Shown: in pieces, positions 52,324 through 63,768 of the stretch
Position numbering within the stretch: position 1 is the stretch's first letter
Layout of the letters: every line of letters starts with the position of its first letter
DNA from: Unio delphinus
Lineage: Eukaryota > Mollusca > Bivalvia > Unionida > Unionidae
DNA: 64,000 bases
Reading direction: 5' to 3'
Assembly: GCA_029339505.1 (NCBI GenBank)
Contig: JAQISU010000246.1
Location: forward strand, 558,001 to 622,000
Position numbers and translations under genes: made by a program
Notes under the pieces: model-generated
What the model was told of the DNA's origin: nothing
The model's input: only the letters and a program-made list of their open reading frames with translations
Database searches by the model: none

Positions 52324-53313
52324 CATCATCGTCATCATCAGTCTCTTGACCTGGTGTGGTCGTTGAGGCAGTGTGCTGCTGAACATCTGACCAGTTCCCT
52401 CCAGTAGTCTCGATCATGCCTGTGTCTCTGCAAAACTTTTTCTTGGGCCATTCTGTGATTTTGTCACTCCACTTTTTCTCTGTCTACCTCTCCTTCTACC
52501 ACCTTGGACACTACCCTGCAGTACTATTGTGGATAGACTGTTGGCTCTAGTGACATGACCATACCATTTCAGCTTTCTCTTTTTGACAGTGGTCTTCATA
52601 ATGGCCTACTTTGTGCCTGATGGTGTTACGCACTTCTTCATTTGTGATGTGGCCCATGTAAGAGAAGCCAAGGATGGTTCTGTAGCATCTCATTTCATGT
52701 GCCTGTGTTCTTCATTGTAATTCTGCTGTCAGGGTCCAGGCCTCACATGAACACAGAAAGACTGAGATTACTCGTGCTCTCAATAGTCTGATGTTAGTTT
52801 TCAGACAGATATTCTTGTCTCTCCAGATGGGTTTTAGCTATGACATAGCTGCCGTTGTTTGTGCTGCTCGTGACAACATTTCTGCTCTTGATCCCTCTTC
52901 CGTGATTATGGAAACAAGATATTTGAATTGGCCCACTGTTTCCAGTTCCTGTCCTCTGATTTTAATCTTGGTTGAGATTTTTTTGCCACTATTTGTCATC
53001 AGCTTTGTTTTCTCGGCACTTATCTCCATGTAAAATCTGGAAAATGTTTCATCCAGGTTCTTCACTAAGGTGGCACGCTCATCTTCACTGCCTGCCAGCC
53101 CATAAATGTCGTCTGCAAAGCGGAGGTTGATGATGTTACGCCCTCGAATGCTGACTGTCCCACAGTGGTTTTCCAGGGCTTTGCTCATGATGTGCTCTAA
53201 GTAGATGTTGAAAAGCGTGGGTGACAGGAGACATCCTTGACGTACTACAATTGTTGTCTTGAACCAGTCCCCATAGAACCTTGAGCAATTGCTGTGCTGG
53301 TTTCCTTGGCGTA
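52324..53313 (-). pseudogene. RTE-like retrotransposon, copy 2, inserted in a minisatellite
   Basis: From right to left the - strand encodes WFKTTIVVRQGCLLSPTLFN, IYLEHIMSKALEN, INLRFADDIYGLAGSEDERA (catalytic ADD), YMEISAEKTKLMTNS, TVGQFKYLVSIITEEGSRAE, and after frame breaks KRKLKWYGHVTRANSL with QGGRRRGRQRK. It is 5'-truncated just before the RQG motif and its 3' end is a TGATGATGACGATGATGA tail (52324-52341). CATGT occurs on both sides (52319-52323, 53314-53318). It is non-functional. Confidence 0.87.
52838..53188 (-). pseudogene. RTE-like reverse transcriptase fragment with FADD motif
   Basis: The longest open block (116 codons) of copy 2. The frame is open further upstream to about 53300, so the methionine at 53188 is internal. 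It holds the RT palm (NLRFADDIYGLAGSEDE) and the thumb start. Confidence 0.85.
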
Positions 53314-53560
53314 CATGTACGTATCTGTTAATAAGAATTAGCTATCATGTACGTATTTGTTAATAGGAATTAGCCTTAATGTACGTAGTGTTAATTCATA
53401 TGAATTAGCTATCATGTACGTATGTGTTAATAGAAATTTAGCTATAATGTAAGTATTTCAGAATCAGTGTGGTAATACTAACACGTACGTACGTACATTA
53501 TTGCTAATATATACTTACACATACGTTTGTTAATACATACAATCATTTATATACGTAATA
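53314..53560 (+). repeat. ~34-bp minisatellite, right part
   Basis: At least four units with TGTTAATAAGAATTAGCTAT and TGTACGTA, becoming degenerate toward 53560 with ACGTACGTACGTAC and TACACATACG runs. Confidence 0.8.
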
Positions 53561-53595
53561 TCTGATGCGAATTAGTACGTTCGTACCCGATAGCT

Positions 53596-53635
53596 AATCC
53601 AGTCCTAACACTAACCTCTTAATGCTGAGTGCCAA
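53596..53635 (-). mobile_element. SINE family A fragment
   Basis: Forty bases complementary to the body segment 'AGCATTAAGAGGTTAGTGTT...GGACTGG'. Head and tail are missing. Confidence 0.65.
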
Positions 53636-54134
53636 TATACATTGAAATCTTTTTACTGTTTTCGGAAATTTCTCTTCTTGACTTTCGGATTAATAATTGG
53701 CTCGGAAATACTTTATGTTAAACAAAGTTACCAGCAGCACACTATTGTGCATGATCAATGTTATAAATGAGGTAGCATGATGGGTCTACAACATTTGTAC
53801 TTAGATTTTATTTAATGTTGCAAAAGAGTCAGCCATACAGGATATTTCAGACTAATAAGGAAAGCCGCTGTCATACACGACGCATTAGATTTCTGAAGGA
53901 AATCAGCTGTAATATTTAATATAATTTAATTAGATCGTAGGTCTAGAGATTTAACTAACCCCTCTACTGATATGCTCAGTATTTTATTTCCCTTTTTTTA
54001 TATACCGGAGGTAATTTTCCTACGAAAATATTGTTGCCCACGGTAGAAAAAAAAACGTCATTGTTTACTTTCTATGTTACATGCTTATAGGCTGTCATAG
54101 ACAGTAATAAGAAAAAGTGAAAACAGATAATGTC

Positions 54135-54140
<6 letters not shown>

Positions 54141-54221
<81 letters not shown>
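54141..54221 (+). repeat. (GA)n microsatellite, 40 units
   Basis: Perfect dinucleotide repeat; produces a spurious Arg-Glu frame. Confidence 0.98.
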
Positions 54222-54224
<3 letters not shown>

Positions 54225-54461
54225 CTTCTTTGCTCAATGGTACCAGCAACATGCGTTGCCTTTTGGTAAAGATATATCGAATAATATAGCTATATTATGT
54301 TATTTTATTTTATTATATTCAATATAAAGATACAAGCATGTGAATGTTAAATGAGAAATACTCTTCATTGATCGTGTCCATCTTTATTGTGCTACTAGTT
54401 GGTTAAACAAGCACGGGGTCACGTAATAAGTATTAAACACGCAATCGTTGCCGCGCGATTA

Positions 54462-54488
54462 TGTGTGTGTGTGTGTGTGTGTGTGTGT
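54462..54488 (+). repeat. (GT)n microsatellite
   Basis: About 13 GT units, roughly 260 bp before the start codon of the second host gene. Confidence 0.95.
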
Positions 54489-54752
54489 ACAAGATAATTA
54501 AACACACGTAATTTGTTCATCGCTACTTATAACTATACGAGCATTATATTTGTGATAAGAGTATATGTTTCTGCTTAAAGTTGAAATTGATTTCTTACGT
54601 TTATAAATTTACAAGTTATACATTCATCTTAACTAAACTGATTAATAATGAAGGATTCTTTCTGATTACACCGAAAGCATGCTGTGTTTGTACATTCATA
54701 CTGTAGGTTTGCTGTTTGACGTAAGTTGAGAGGCATTGGCGCTCGACTCAGG

Positions 54753-54843
54753 ATGTTCACCATAGGCAGTCAAACGGGGCATCTGGTGAAGTTAACTCTG
54801 CTTATACACCTCGCAATGCTCGTGCATTTTTTGCTTGTTATGG
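54753..54843 (+). CDS. Unrecognised gene, putative exon 1
   Basis: ATG at 54753 opens 30 codons plus one base before ATGG|GTGAGTG, an excellent donor. The phase (1) matches the TT that begins the next exon. The frame encodes a hydrophobic segment. Confidence 0.55.
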
Positions 54844-57800
54844 GTGAGTGTTTCCCGTCTAATTCAATTGGTTGCAAAGAACACTTCACCTAAAGAAGAA
54901 AGTGGTTTATCGAGCACGTGGTCTTAGAGTATAACACTTACATTTGGACAAGAGTATTTTGGTTTCACCAACTGATTTGGTAAGTTGAACATTGTTATAT
55001 AAAATGTGTTTACTAGCGATTCCATTTTGTACAGCCGAAATAGCTAGATTTTTTTAATACGTCTCCAGTTAAAACGTAAATTTGACGAATACTTTATGAA
55101 GAAACATAATTTGACATGTTATTGATGCTTGTTATATTTGACATTTGTTAACGTTTCATTTGTATTGGGCGTGTCATGTTTTGCAAATGATGTCGCATAT
55201 AAACTAGATTTGTCCCATTTATCATTACGCGCAATTATCGTACCGTTGAATGAGATCTGTGTCTATAAGCTAACTTTAAACAATGCATTACGTGTTTTTG
55301 TGCAGAACTTCTATTTGTCGTTTGAACTACATTTTAAGCTAAACCAGCGAAATAATTTGGCTTCAGGAAAAATTTACTTTTTTTTTTAAAAAAAATGTTA
55401 TTCTAACCGCTTCAGCGGCATAGTGGCTAGAGCGTTCGCCTTTGACTCGTAAGGTTGTGTGTTCGATCCCCCGTCGAGTCAAACCAAAAACTTGGGGGAA
55501 AAAATACCACATATAACTGCCTCGCTTGGCGCTCAGCATTAAGAGGATAGTGTTTGTGTTCTTTTTTCAGATTTATATGCATTTAAAAATGAGATAACAC
55601 GCATGTTGCCGCGTCATAACTGGATTCACTATATTCCATTTGTGTAGACATGTATCGATTTTTCAACAATAACATCATAAAAAATTAGCATCCTCTGGTC
55701 TTTTCTTGTTTATCTAAATATATTGTAAATATTGAAATTGTGTCTTCTAATTTTGTTTCTTGAAATGTGCCCTTTTCATTTAAAAATCATTCTGCCCAAG
55801 TCTGAGGAATTGTATGTATTAGTCACATTTACCTTTGTATTTGTAATTGTTTCTGTGAAGTATAAATGGCCTGCAAACATAAGTATACTTTATGAAATTT
55901 AACGTGAATTTTATCTGTTTGCATTGAGTGTTGAATTGAACCTGTTGTTGATAATGATAACTTAGAAATATTGAGAATACCTTGTTATGATTCCTAATAA
56001 TTTCCACCAGAACTGACATTTTGCTATATAGCACAATGTATCATGCATGATTTGATATTTATGTAGCAGTCTGATCAACTGCCTCCTCGGGTGATTGATA
56101 AAGGAATTTACCTACCAAATCCTTGGCATTCTAATTGTCATTAATACCATCAAAGAAACAGATCATAAAACTTCATATTTAAGGTATATATTGATATGGA
56201 TGTTTTCTTTCTCTTTTCAAATAGTTCTTGATGCAGTGTTGCCATATGCTAGTGTTGTATACGAGCTCAAATCATCAACAATGATTCCCTTGAGGAGTTA
56301 TTCGTGCCATAGTGGTATCGTCAGCCAGGTTGTTACAAGATCAATGGGAAAGAGGAGAGCAGCTGAGGTATGTACTTTGCTCAAATTAGTATTACAAATT
56401 TGCTGACCGTATTTGTAAAGGTCTGAGATGCGCCCATTTTGTTTTTACCAGTGTCTTATACAGAAATGGTGACCAACGGGTTTATCCAAAGTATGCAAGT
56501 TATACAGGGAATTTACTTTTATGTTTTCATTTCCAATGTCAACATTTGTAATGCACAAAGGTCATTAGATCCAAAATAATAACAAATAAATATGTTATCT
56601 TACTGTCTAATCTACAGAATGATCAATAGATTGATCATTTTATTATCGTTTCCTTATGAAAGTAAAAAAATGAAGTCTTTATTTTCAGCAACACTGCTTT
56701 TTGGATAAAAAAATAAAACATTTGCAAGCATCTTTGTCAGGCAAGTCATGTTCTAAATTTTTGCTCATTGTATAATGCCAAATCAGAATGGTTTTGATGT
56801 GTTACTGGGATTGAGTGCAAATTTGTCTGACAGTCTGATTTGTGTCATACAAGTAAGAGTTTCAAGACAATTTTATGTAGAAATTACATCTTTTTCTTGT
56901 ATAAATTACCAAATCAGTTTCATACTTTGCATATTTTCCCCTCACTTGCAAACAGTTTCAACTTTCTATCATGAAATTATGTCCCTAAGTCCACCAAAGG
57001 TGGCATTCATGCACGATTGTTGTGATGCACGAGGTCCAAGTTTATGCTGGCTACCACCTATGCTGCTAGACATACATGACAATTAATTTTACTATATGTT
57101 CTCTACATATATCTTTCTCACAACTGACCTTTCAACTATGATAATCAATACAAATCCTGTTAACCTAAAATACATCCAAAGATGACTTTACGATGAAGTT
57201 CTTGTGTTCATCGTAATTTGTTTGAGCGGCTGCACTGGAAACAGAACACAAGATTTCACTTCTGGATCATCACCAAGGTCAGGGTACACGTGCTGGTCCA
57301 AGTGCTCTTGAGAAACCAAACCTAAATTTGCTATATCTTCCTTAATTATAAGACTTTTTAATGCAGTAAACATTAAATAAACATGATAAATACAATTTAT
57401 AAATACTAATTTAAATAAACCTTTAAATTTATAAACTAAATTTTATTGAAAAATGAAATTTTCATAGAAGTTTGAAAACAGTTTGACAAATTTTAGACAG
57501 AAAAGTTGACCAATGGATGGTATTTAAAACCACTGTAGTTTGGGTCTTTATAACTGAACTTTTTTCCCATGGGTAGTGAAGTAGCATGACTCGTATTGAT
57601 TTTGGCAACAAACCGCAATATGCCTGTCCATGTGCATATTGGTGTACACACTAAAGAAGCAATAACATGTGCTATGTTCCATATGTATTGTGTCAGGTAT
57701 TTAGGTAGTTATTTGTATAACTAATAGTACACTCAGATTTAAACTTCTGATGGAACCACTACCATGTTTTATAGCAAAATTGCATTACATTTCATTGTCG

Positions 57801-60800
57801 ATAACTACAAAAAGTGACAATGGGATAGAAAAAGTTTCTATGCAGGCTTTACATTACTAAACAATGGTGCTAACCTGTCTCTTGAAGTTCTAAATCATAT
57901 CTTTGAGGTGCTATATAGTAATGTGGTGATATGAACTAGTCATGATCACTTATGGCAGTACACTGCATATGTCCTTATGAAACCTTGCTATCACCAACAT
58001 ACTATTGGACAGCTTACTTGCTGATCCAACACTTTGTTCCAGATACCAGGCTCGATCTGAAAAAATATAACATGTTTCACTTAATTCTAGAAAATAGTAA
58101 GATGTATATAAACAAGTCAAAATGTGTTAGATATAGTGATTTCCAAATAACATTCAGGTTCCAAGCATAGGAAAAAAAATATTAAACTTGACAGTGACAC
58201 TCAGAAATGTAAAGTAATAGTCATGTATTAAAGTAATACATTCATCCTAAAGGTAGATGAGTCTATAAACATATTTGGTCATTTACAGGTTAAATAACTA
58301 ATCAGGTAGACTATGCATCACAAAATGGGACAGTGAGGTTTGATTGATGCAAACATTAGTACATGCCAGTATACAGGAAAGTCAAGCAACAATGTAGTTA
58401 AATAAAATATATTGCTATAAGCAATCTTATTCATGAGGGAAATACTAATTCTGGATATTGCAAGAGAAAGAGCCAAATGTTGCCACACATATCAACTGCA
58501 GGTACCAATACATACTATACATGTATCATAAACTAAATGTGAAATTCTGATCCCCGAAACTTGTAAACAAGAATGGAAATTTGCATATGTGGGACATATA
58601 CAATGTCATTGTTATGATCAAATGTGCAAACATAATTTAAATGATCTGTTTGAATATTTAAAGTGTATTTTTAAGGGTGTTTGTTACCAATTATTAACCT
58701 CAATGGTTCAATGGAATCAGATATCAGCTGATACTACAATACCACACTGTCCAAGTACTGAATTGAAATATGTTACCAGACATGGGCATATTCATGAGGA
58801 AAATAACATTTTGGGATACATTTAGTGCACACAGCTGTAAACGTGCCTTACAGATTCACTCTAGGTATAATGTCAGCCTATATGATATACTGAATGTGAA
58901 CTTTGGATCCCAAACATTCTAAAATATGTGGATATTTGTTCATGTGGGAGATGTAGCCATGCTAAGATCAGTTGTACACAGTTAAACTCAAATTATCTGT
59001 TTGAATATATCTTATGCAATCTTTATAGAGTGTTAGTTAACAAATATTATTAATAATTAATCATGCGTACATTAAGATGGATCATTAGAATTCCCATAAC
59101 ATCATACAGGCCACAATGCTGCACTTCATTAATCATTATCATAACCAAACTGAACAATAAAATTGAATGCATTTTGTGTTCAACTTCCAACATATTGCTG
59201 TTTTCTTACATCCAACGGTAAATATACATGGGGAAAGTATATTTTATCCTTTCAACCTGCATTTCATTCTCAGACAGTTTAAAATAATTTAGTAGAGAAC
59301 TTGAGTAGGTTAACTTACATCTAGTATCAAGTTTTCTCACTGTCCTCTCACTAAATACCCTGTAACTATGTTTGTTAATAATTATTAAAGGCTATATTAG
59401 CAGATGTGTTACTCGGGAAGCACCCCATCATAAACACACAAATTAACTGCTTGGACCCCTAATACCGGTAAATAGTTTTTGTTTTTTATGGTTTAACGCC
59501 ATTTTTCAGCACAATATAGGCTATACATGGTGGCCAGTATTAATGGTGGAGGAAGAATCCAGAAAATCCCGGAAAGAATCATGGACCCACAAAAAGCTAC
59601 TGGCAAGCTTTCTCACATACCCACATTGGGCAAATCCAAGAATTGAACAAACATACCTTGGATTGCATAGTTCTGGCTATGGGAAAATCAGCAAATTTAT
59701 CAAAACATTATTGGTTGCAAAACCAAATTATTTGCAAATGTTACAAAACAATTGCTCCAAACAACAGATTTCAAGTTTGAAATATTGTACACCTCCCAAG
59801 GGTTCCAAAAACTGTTAAATCAATGCATTTGTAGAAAGTAAGGATGAACTCAGACTTCATACAAATCAAGATGTGTTCTTGTTGTGCAAATAAAATAGCT
59901 GGACTTCATTTTCGTAATTAGAATTACCTTGTAGAACAATGCTAACAACACTGAAAACATGTATCAAATCACTTTTAGCATCTCATTAATTCTAATATCC
60001 CAAGTGAAAAGACATACCTGTGCTGAAAAGAGGCACAATAACTTTAATGTTATTTGTTATTGAAGAACAACATCATAAGGTGTTATATAATATTTATTTA
60101 ATAAAAGATATAAATACAACTAGGAAGGGGACTAAACACTACCCTGAGAGTACAATTCCCATGGAACATAAACCCTAGTGAATGTATTATGTAAACCAGC
60201 TGTTGGTGTGTATCAGTTTTAATGGAGTGTAGAATATCTGATTACTTTTACTGTCAAGTGATATTTCAAAGCTAATTCAATGATAGGAATAACAGTACCA
60301 ATTGTTTTTCCATAGTCCTCAATGCTAATGTTTTTGTGGAATAAATATACTTTCTATCCTTCTTCAGCATACATGTCACACAGTCACAGAGGACTATCTC
60401 AGATTGTCAATTTAACAAGTACAAAACTAGGTTCTCCTTTCCATCTAAGAGAGATAACTGCTAGAACTAGACTAGGGTAAGAGTTATCTAGTCGCAACAG
60501 ACCCATGTGTGCTACAATTTTAAACTATCCTAAAAATTACAAAATATGATCCAGATATGAATTAACATAATCTCAAATGTTTCCAAGAGACTTAACTTTT
60601 TATATGTAAGCCTAGCAGAAAGTACAAGTGTTACATTCTGCAACAATCACAGTAAGTGTTGTTTATTTCTGAATAATGTTCCATAGAACTTATGCTCTGC
60701 CCACCAAGGGTTGTATAATTGGTACCATTATACCTATAGCCATCCTTAACTTTTTCAATAATAATAATAATAATAATAATAATGAGGACTTTGTATAGCG

Positions 60801-62894
60801 CCTAATCTTTCAAAGCTCTAATCTGTGACATAACTCGGGACTGTACAAGTAACAAGTGTACTTAGTATCGCTTGTCAGAAACAATTTTAGGAGGTACCAA
60901 GCAGTGTCTTATATTAATGTATATAATGGTCTATTTTAGATTGTGTTTTCATATTTGTGCTTTACTACCAAAGTACATTTTGGGGAATAAATGAATTGTT
61001 TTAACTATGGGTTGTTTTGTTTATATCAGTACTTGTTGAACTTCACATAGGTAATATGGGATAAATCACATTATATCATAGGGTCGAAAGTCAATGTACC
61101 AACTAGTATGTACCTCGCCTTCAAAAAAAGTACAATTCACCTAAAATAAAGGACTTTATATTTGTTTGATAGATGCATAACTTAAAATCGGAGGGAGATG
61201 GACATGACCCAATCTTATTATAAAGTATAAGCTTTGAACACTTTACACTGTCTGCAGATACATGGGGTCACTAACCCCCAGTCCTCACACAAAGGTGAAC
61301 CTATCCATTCTCTTTGTCACACATATCAAATCAATAGCTTTCCTCCTTTGTGTATTGAAAAAAATTGATTCAGAAATCCAGTCTAACCCCAAATATAGTA
61401 TATTTCAGATTCTATGTAGTTATGTTGGATTTGGGTGAAAATGTGTGAATAAAATACAGAAAAAATAAACAATAAGTATAGCGAGTCCAGTGGAATTAAA
61501 AACAGGTGAAAAGTGTGTATTTAAATGGGAGATGTAGTGTATGATAAAGGCATTAATGGAGACAAAAGCAGCAAAGAAAAAATAAGAAGCTAAAGCTTGA
61601 TAACCTTACCTTGGACAATATATGAAAGCAGTGCCTCATAGGTCCAAGGACAGGTTCAAAGGCACATTTCCAATAACATATTTTATAGGCACCAAAATTT
61701 CAGGTGAAGTGGTGTTCTTTTCTATCCAATATAAAAAGGTGAATAATGTAGATAATTTAGATGCATATAATTTATATTTTTTCTACTTAATAAATTCACA
61801 TTAATGGGATTTATTTAGGCAGAAAATACCTTAGCCAAGCAAAACATACTTTACCAGTTTTTAAATTGTAAAGAAATTCTTAAATTATGTATAGTTACAT
61901 TTGCATCAAGATTGATGGCTAATATTAATACTCCACAAATCTTCTTTTCTTTCATAAACAATGACTGAAAATGTGAATTTTTATTTCTTGAAATATGTCT
62001 GGTGTAAGGGAGATAACTGAAAGATATACATTTATGTAAGGTGTGGTATTTTTATTTCCTCCAATACAGTATCCATGTAATATAGATGAGTTCATGAACA
62101 CATGTATTAACATGTATCAAATGCAATTAAATTATCCAAAGATACATTACTGATAAAGCGAGAACCTAAAATGCAGGCTTCTATATGTAGTGAGGACCTC
62201 AAGAGTGATGTAACTAACTAAACTAAATTAACTTCATGAAACATTTCAAGGCAGGAAAATGTACTGAAATGGATAAATAGAGCAGGACAATTAAAATCAA
62301 AATGGAAATAAATACAATATATTTAATGTTATCTAAATTTACTCAGACCCCATCCATAGCCAACTTGTGCTATTTTTTGAAGATTTATACATTCTTAAAA
62401 CTATTGTCAGTATTTGACCAAAAATGATGAGCATACTTTTGATTTCCTACATCAAACTATTACAGTTCATAAAAGCTGCCCACATGTATTCGTTTCTATT
62501 TATGAAAGTTATTTTAAAAATAAAAAGCAATGGACATAAAGTAATAGGGAGGAGTTGAGAAGTTGACAGGTATGCAATGGAAAAACACCTACCATAATTT
62601 ATTTTGTTTAGCCAAGGAATTTGCAATTGATCTTGTTCTCAGTAAAATAAATATTCATATAAACTGGTCTCTACCCTTTGATCTAATCTGGTAATAAACA
62701 CAAAAGTTAAAGACCCCTGCCTTTTATCCATTCAGATGCAGACTTTGGAAGTGATGAGACCTATGGAGGCTGCTGTCAGTGAACCCATTCTGCTGGACCT
62801 GCACATTCCTGCCATAGTCATAGAGAAGATTCCAGAGGAGTTGACTGAAGTGTGTGTAGAGCACATGGAAGAAATTGGACTGGAAGCCAGTGAG
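54753..62894 (+). CDS. Unrecognised host gene, 5' part (three exons; continues off window)
   Basis: Exons 54753-54843, 56225-56367 and 62736-62894 join in phase (1, then 0) through GT-AG introns of 1.4 and 6.4 kb into 131 residues without stops. The start MFTIGSQTGHLVKL is followed by a hydrophobic stretch (LTLLIHLAMLVHFLLVMVL) that could be a signal anchor or transmembrane segment. Then come VLPYASVVYELKS, a basic motif VVTRSMGKRRAAE, and an acidic, helical third exon (PMEAAVSEPILLDLHIPAIV, VCVEHMEEIGLEASE). The last donor, GAG|GTACTA, implies more exons beyond the right edge. I do not recognise the family and assign no function. Synonymous-looking, intact frames and clean splice sites argue for a live gene. 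Exon 1 is the least certain, because no homology supports its reading. Confidence 0.65.
54844..56224 (+). other. Intron 1 of the unrecognised gene
   Basis: Begins GTGAGTG and ends TTTTCAAATAG. Contains a truncated SINE at 55407-55557; otherwise nothing is recognised. Confidence 0.55.
55407..55557 (+). mobile_element. SINE family A, 3'-truncated copy
   Basis: The best-preserved head in the window: GCGGCATAGTGGCTAGAGCG (A box) and GTTCGATCCCC (B box), then GAGTCAAACCAAAAACTTGG and CTCGCTTGGCGCTCAGCATT. It stops after 'aagaggatagtgtttg', without the rest of the body. Confidence 0.85.
56225..56367 (+). CDS. Unrecognised gene, exon 2
   Basis: Acceptor TTTCAAATAG, donor GCTGAG|GTATGT. Encodes (V)LDAVLPYASVVYELKSSTM, IPLRSYSCHSGIVSQ and VVTRSMGKRRAAE. 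Higher GC than its flanks and free of stops, as expected of an exon. Confidence 0.75.
57073..57172 (+). repeat. Dispersed ~100-bp repeat shared with 11.3 kb
   Basis: Same order of phrases as 11297-11396: 'acaattaattttactatat', 'ttctctaca', 'tttctca', 'actgacctt', 'aatcaatacaaatc', 'taacctaaaa'. Confidence 0.6.
57185..57375 (-). other. Possible coding fragment, unrecognised
   Basis: A 61-codon - strand frame beginning MFTALKSLIIKEDIANLGLV then SQEHLDQHVYPDLGDDPEVK and SCVLFPVQPLKQI. The composition (charged, HLDQHVYPDLGDDPEV) is protein-like and unlike the low-complexity frames around it. It abuts the dispersed repeat at 57073 and may belong to that element. No family recognised. Confidence 0.25.
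58429..59065 (+). repeat. Diverged tandem duplication, period about 360 bp
   Basis: 'attcatgaggg/aaaata.ta...ttctgggata' occurs at 58429 and 58790. 'tgtgaa.ttctgatcccc/ggatcccaaa' at about 58538 and 58896, 'catgtgggacatat/agatgtag' at about 58587 and 58941, and 'atctgtttgaatat' at 58643 and 58999 keep the same order and spacing. The copies are strongly diverged. Confidence 0.65.
59485..59665 (-). mobile_element. SINE family B, - strand copy
   Basis: The complement matches the 3' body of 9511-9745: 'GGTTTAACGCCATTTTTCAG' corresponds to the end with AAAAATGGC, and 'AGTATTAATGGTGGAGGAAG' to the CTTCCTCTACCATTAATCCTGG segment. It extends to the B-box region ('aagaattgaacaaa'). Confidence 0.65.
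59924..60055 (+). repeat. Dispersed repeat, paired with 62928-63065
   Basis: Shared ordered phrases: 'taattaccttgt.aacaat', 'acaacactgaaaacat', 'tcatt/gtttaattct.atacccaa', and 'acctgtgctgaaaagaggc'. Both copies are in the same orientation, about 3 kb apart, and diverged. Confidence 0.7.
60757..60825 (-). mobile_element. CR1/L2-like 3'-end fragment
   Basis: (AAT)n followed by GAGGACTTTGTATAGCGCCT and AATCTTTCAAAGCTCTAA, the complement of the 3' terminus of the element at 16205-17402. Only about 40 bp of element plus the tail are present, an extreme 5' truncation. Confidence 0.85.
60826..62735. other. No gene seen
   Basis: AT-rich intronic sequence upstream of exon 3 of the unrecognised gene; short frames only. 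Confidence 0.5.
62736..62894 (+). CDS. Unrecognised gene, exon 3
   Basis: Acceptor TTATCCATTCAG, donor AGTGAG|GTACTA, 53 codons in phase 0. Encodes MQTLEVMRPMEAAVSEPILL, DLHIPAIVIEKIPEELTEVC and VEHMEEIGLEASE: amphipathic and acidic. Its GC content and codon structure stand out sharply from the flanking AT-rich intron. Confidence 0.78.
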
Positions 62895-62927
62895 GTACTA
62901 AGTGATCTGGCAAATTGTATTTTATTT

Positions 62928-63065
62928 TAATTACCTTGTCAAACAATTTTGACAACACTGAAAACATTGCTCAATTGCTTCTGATAATGACATGTATCAT
63001 CTGTTTAATTCTGATACCCAAATGAAAAATGTACCTGTGCTAAAAAGAAGCCAACAGCAATCACA
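62928..63065 (+). repeat. Dispersed repeat, paired with 59924-60055
   Basis: Begins 34 bp after the exon 3 donor and carries the same phrases as the 59.9 kb copy, ending 'acctgtgctaaaaagaagcc'. Confidence 0.7.
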
Positions 63066-63114
63066 TGTTAGACCCTTTTATCAATTGCAACAGTTGATAT
63101 GTCCAAGGAATAGA

Positions 63115-63350
63115 GACCACTCTGGTGGCGTAGTGGTTAGAGCATTTGCATCAGATGCGGAAGGTCATGTGTTTGATCCCCAGCCGACATATACCAAAGA
63201 CTTGGTGCATCAGCATTAAGAAGTTAGTGTTAGGAATGGTTGGCCTGGTGTTAAGATAATGTGACTGGGTGGGACATCGTGATAATGTCTGTGGAATGAT
63301 GCCCCATTGTTAGACATCGCAATACACTTCTGCATGTTAAAAATCCAAAT
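63115..63350 (+). mobile_element. SINE family A, copy 4
   Basis: Head CTCTGGTGGCGTAGTGGTTA, B-box-like GTTTGATCCCC, body with ATACCAAAGACTTGGTG, CAGCATTAAGAAGTTAGTGT and GTGACTGGGTGGGACATC. A segment between CCAAAGACTT and the CAGCATT phrase is shorter than in other copies. Confidence 0.88.
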
Positions 63351-63468
63351 CGCAAAAAATCCCAAATGTTACTGCTTGATAATAAATGTCTAAAGCAAAT
63401 GATCATATGTGTTACTTTAGGAACATACACTTATGTATTTAATGTAACCTATTATAATCCTATATTTT

Positions 63469-63768
63469 ATGCTTCTTCATTTTAATCTGTTTCATCATTA
63501 TTCACATGTGATAAGTGTTCCAAACACATGGATTAAAGGTCTTATTAAACTGTTATATAAAAAAGATGCATCAGGTCCAACCATTCACAAGCCTGTTACA
63601 CTACTCAGCTGTCTTAGTAAGGTCTTTAATGTTCATCCAATTATATTCATTAAATTGATTGCTATCATAATTCACTTATCAATTTTAATAAATAAATGCA
63701 CTGTTGTGAGTGACCACCTGCTGATTGCAAGCAGCAACCAAAGTATGCATTTTGACTGCTGTGAATGA
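63469..63768 (+). pseudogene. Non-LTR reverse transcriptase fragment, N-terminal motifs
   Basis: Encodes ISVPNTWIKGLIKLLYKKDA then GPTIHKPVTLLSCLSKVFNV. This is the pattern W--G-I-PL-KK-----P-NYRPI-LLS---K-F of the first RT motifs of non-LTR retrotransposons. The catalytic motifs are not present before the frame degenerates. It is a dead fragment; its family relationship to the CR1/L2-like copies is unknown because they do not cover this region. Confidence 0.7.

Larger units (their letters stand above)
56368..62735 (+). other. Intron 2 of the unrecognised gene (6.4 kb)
   Basis: Begins GTATGT and ends CCATTCAG. Contains the repeats at 57073, 58429, 59485, 59924 and 60757 listed separately and a possible - strand coding fragment at 57188. 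Confidence 0.6.

Noticed and set aside
54130..54327. Frame with an Arg-Glu repeat
   Set aside because: Translation of the (GA)n microsatellite.
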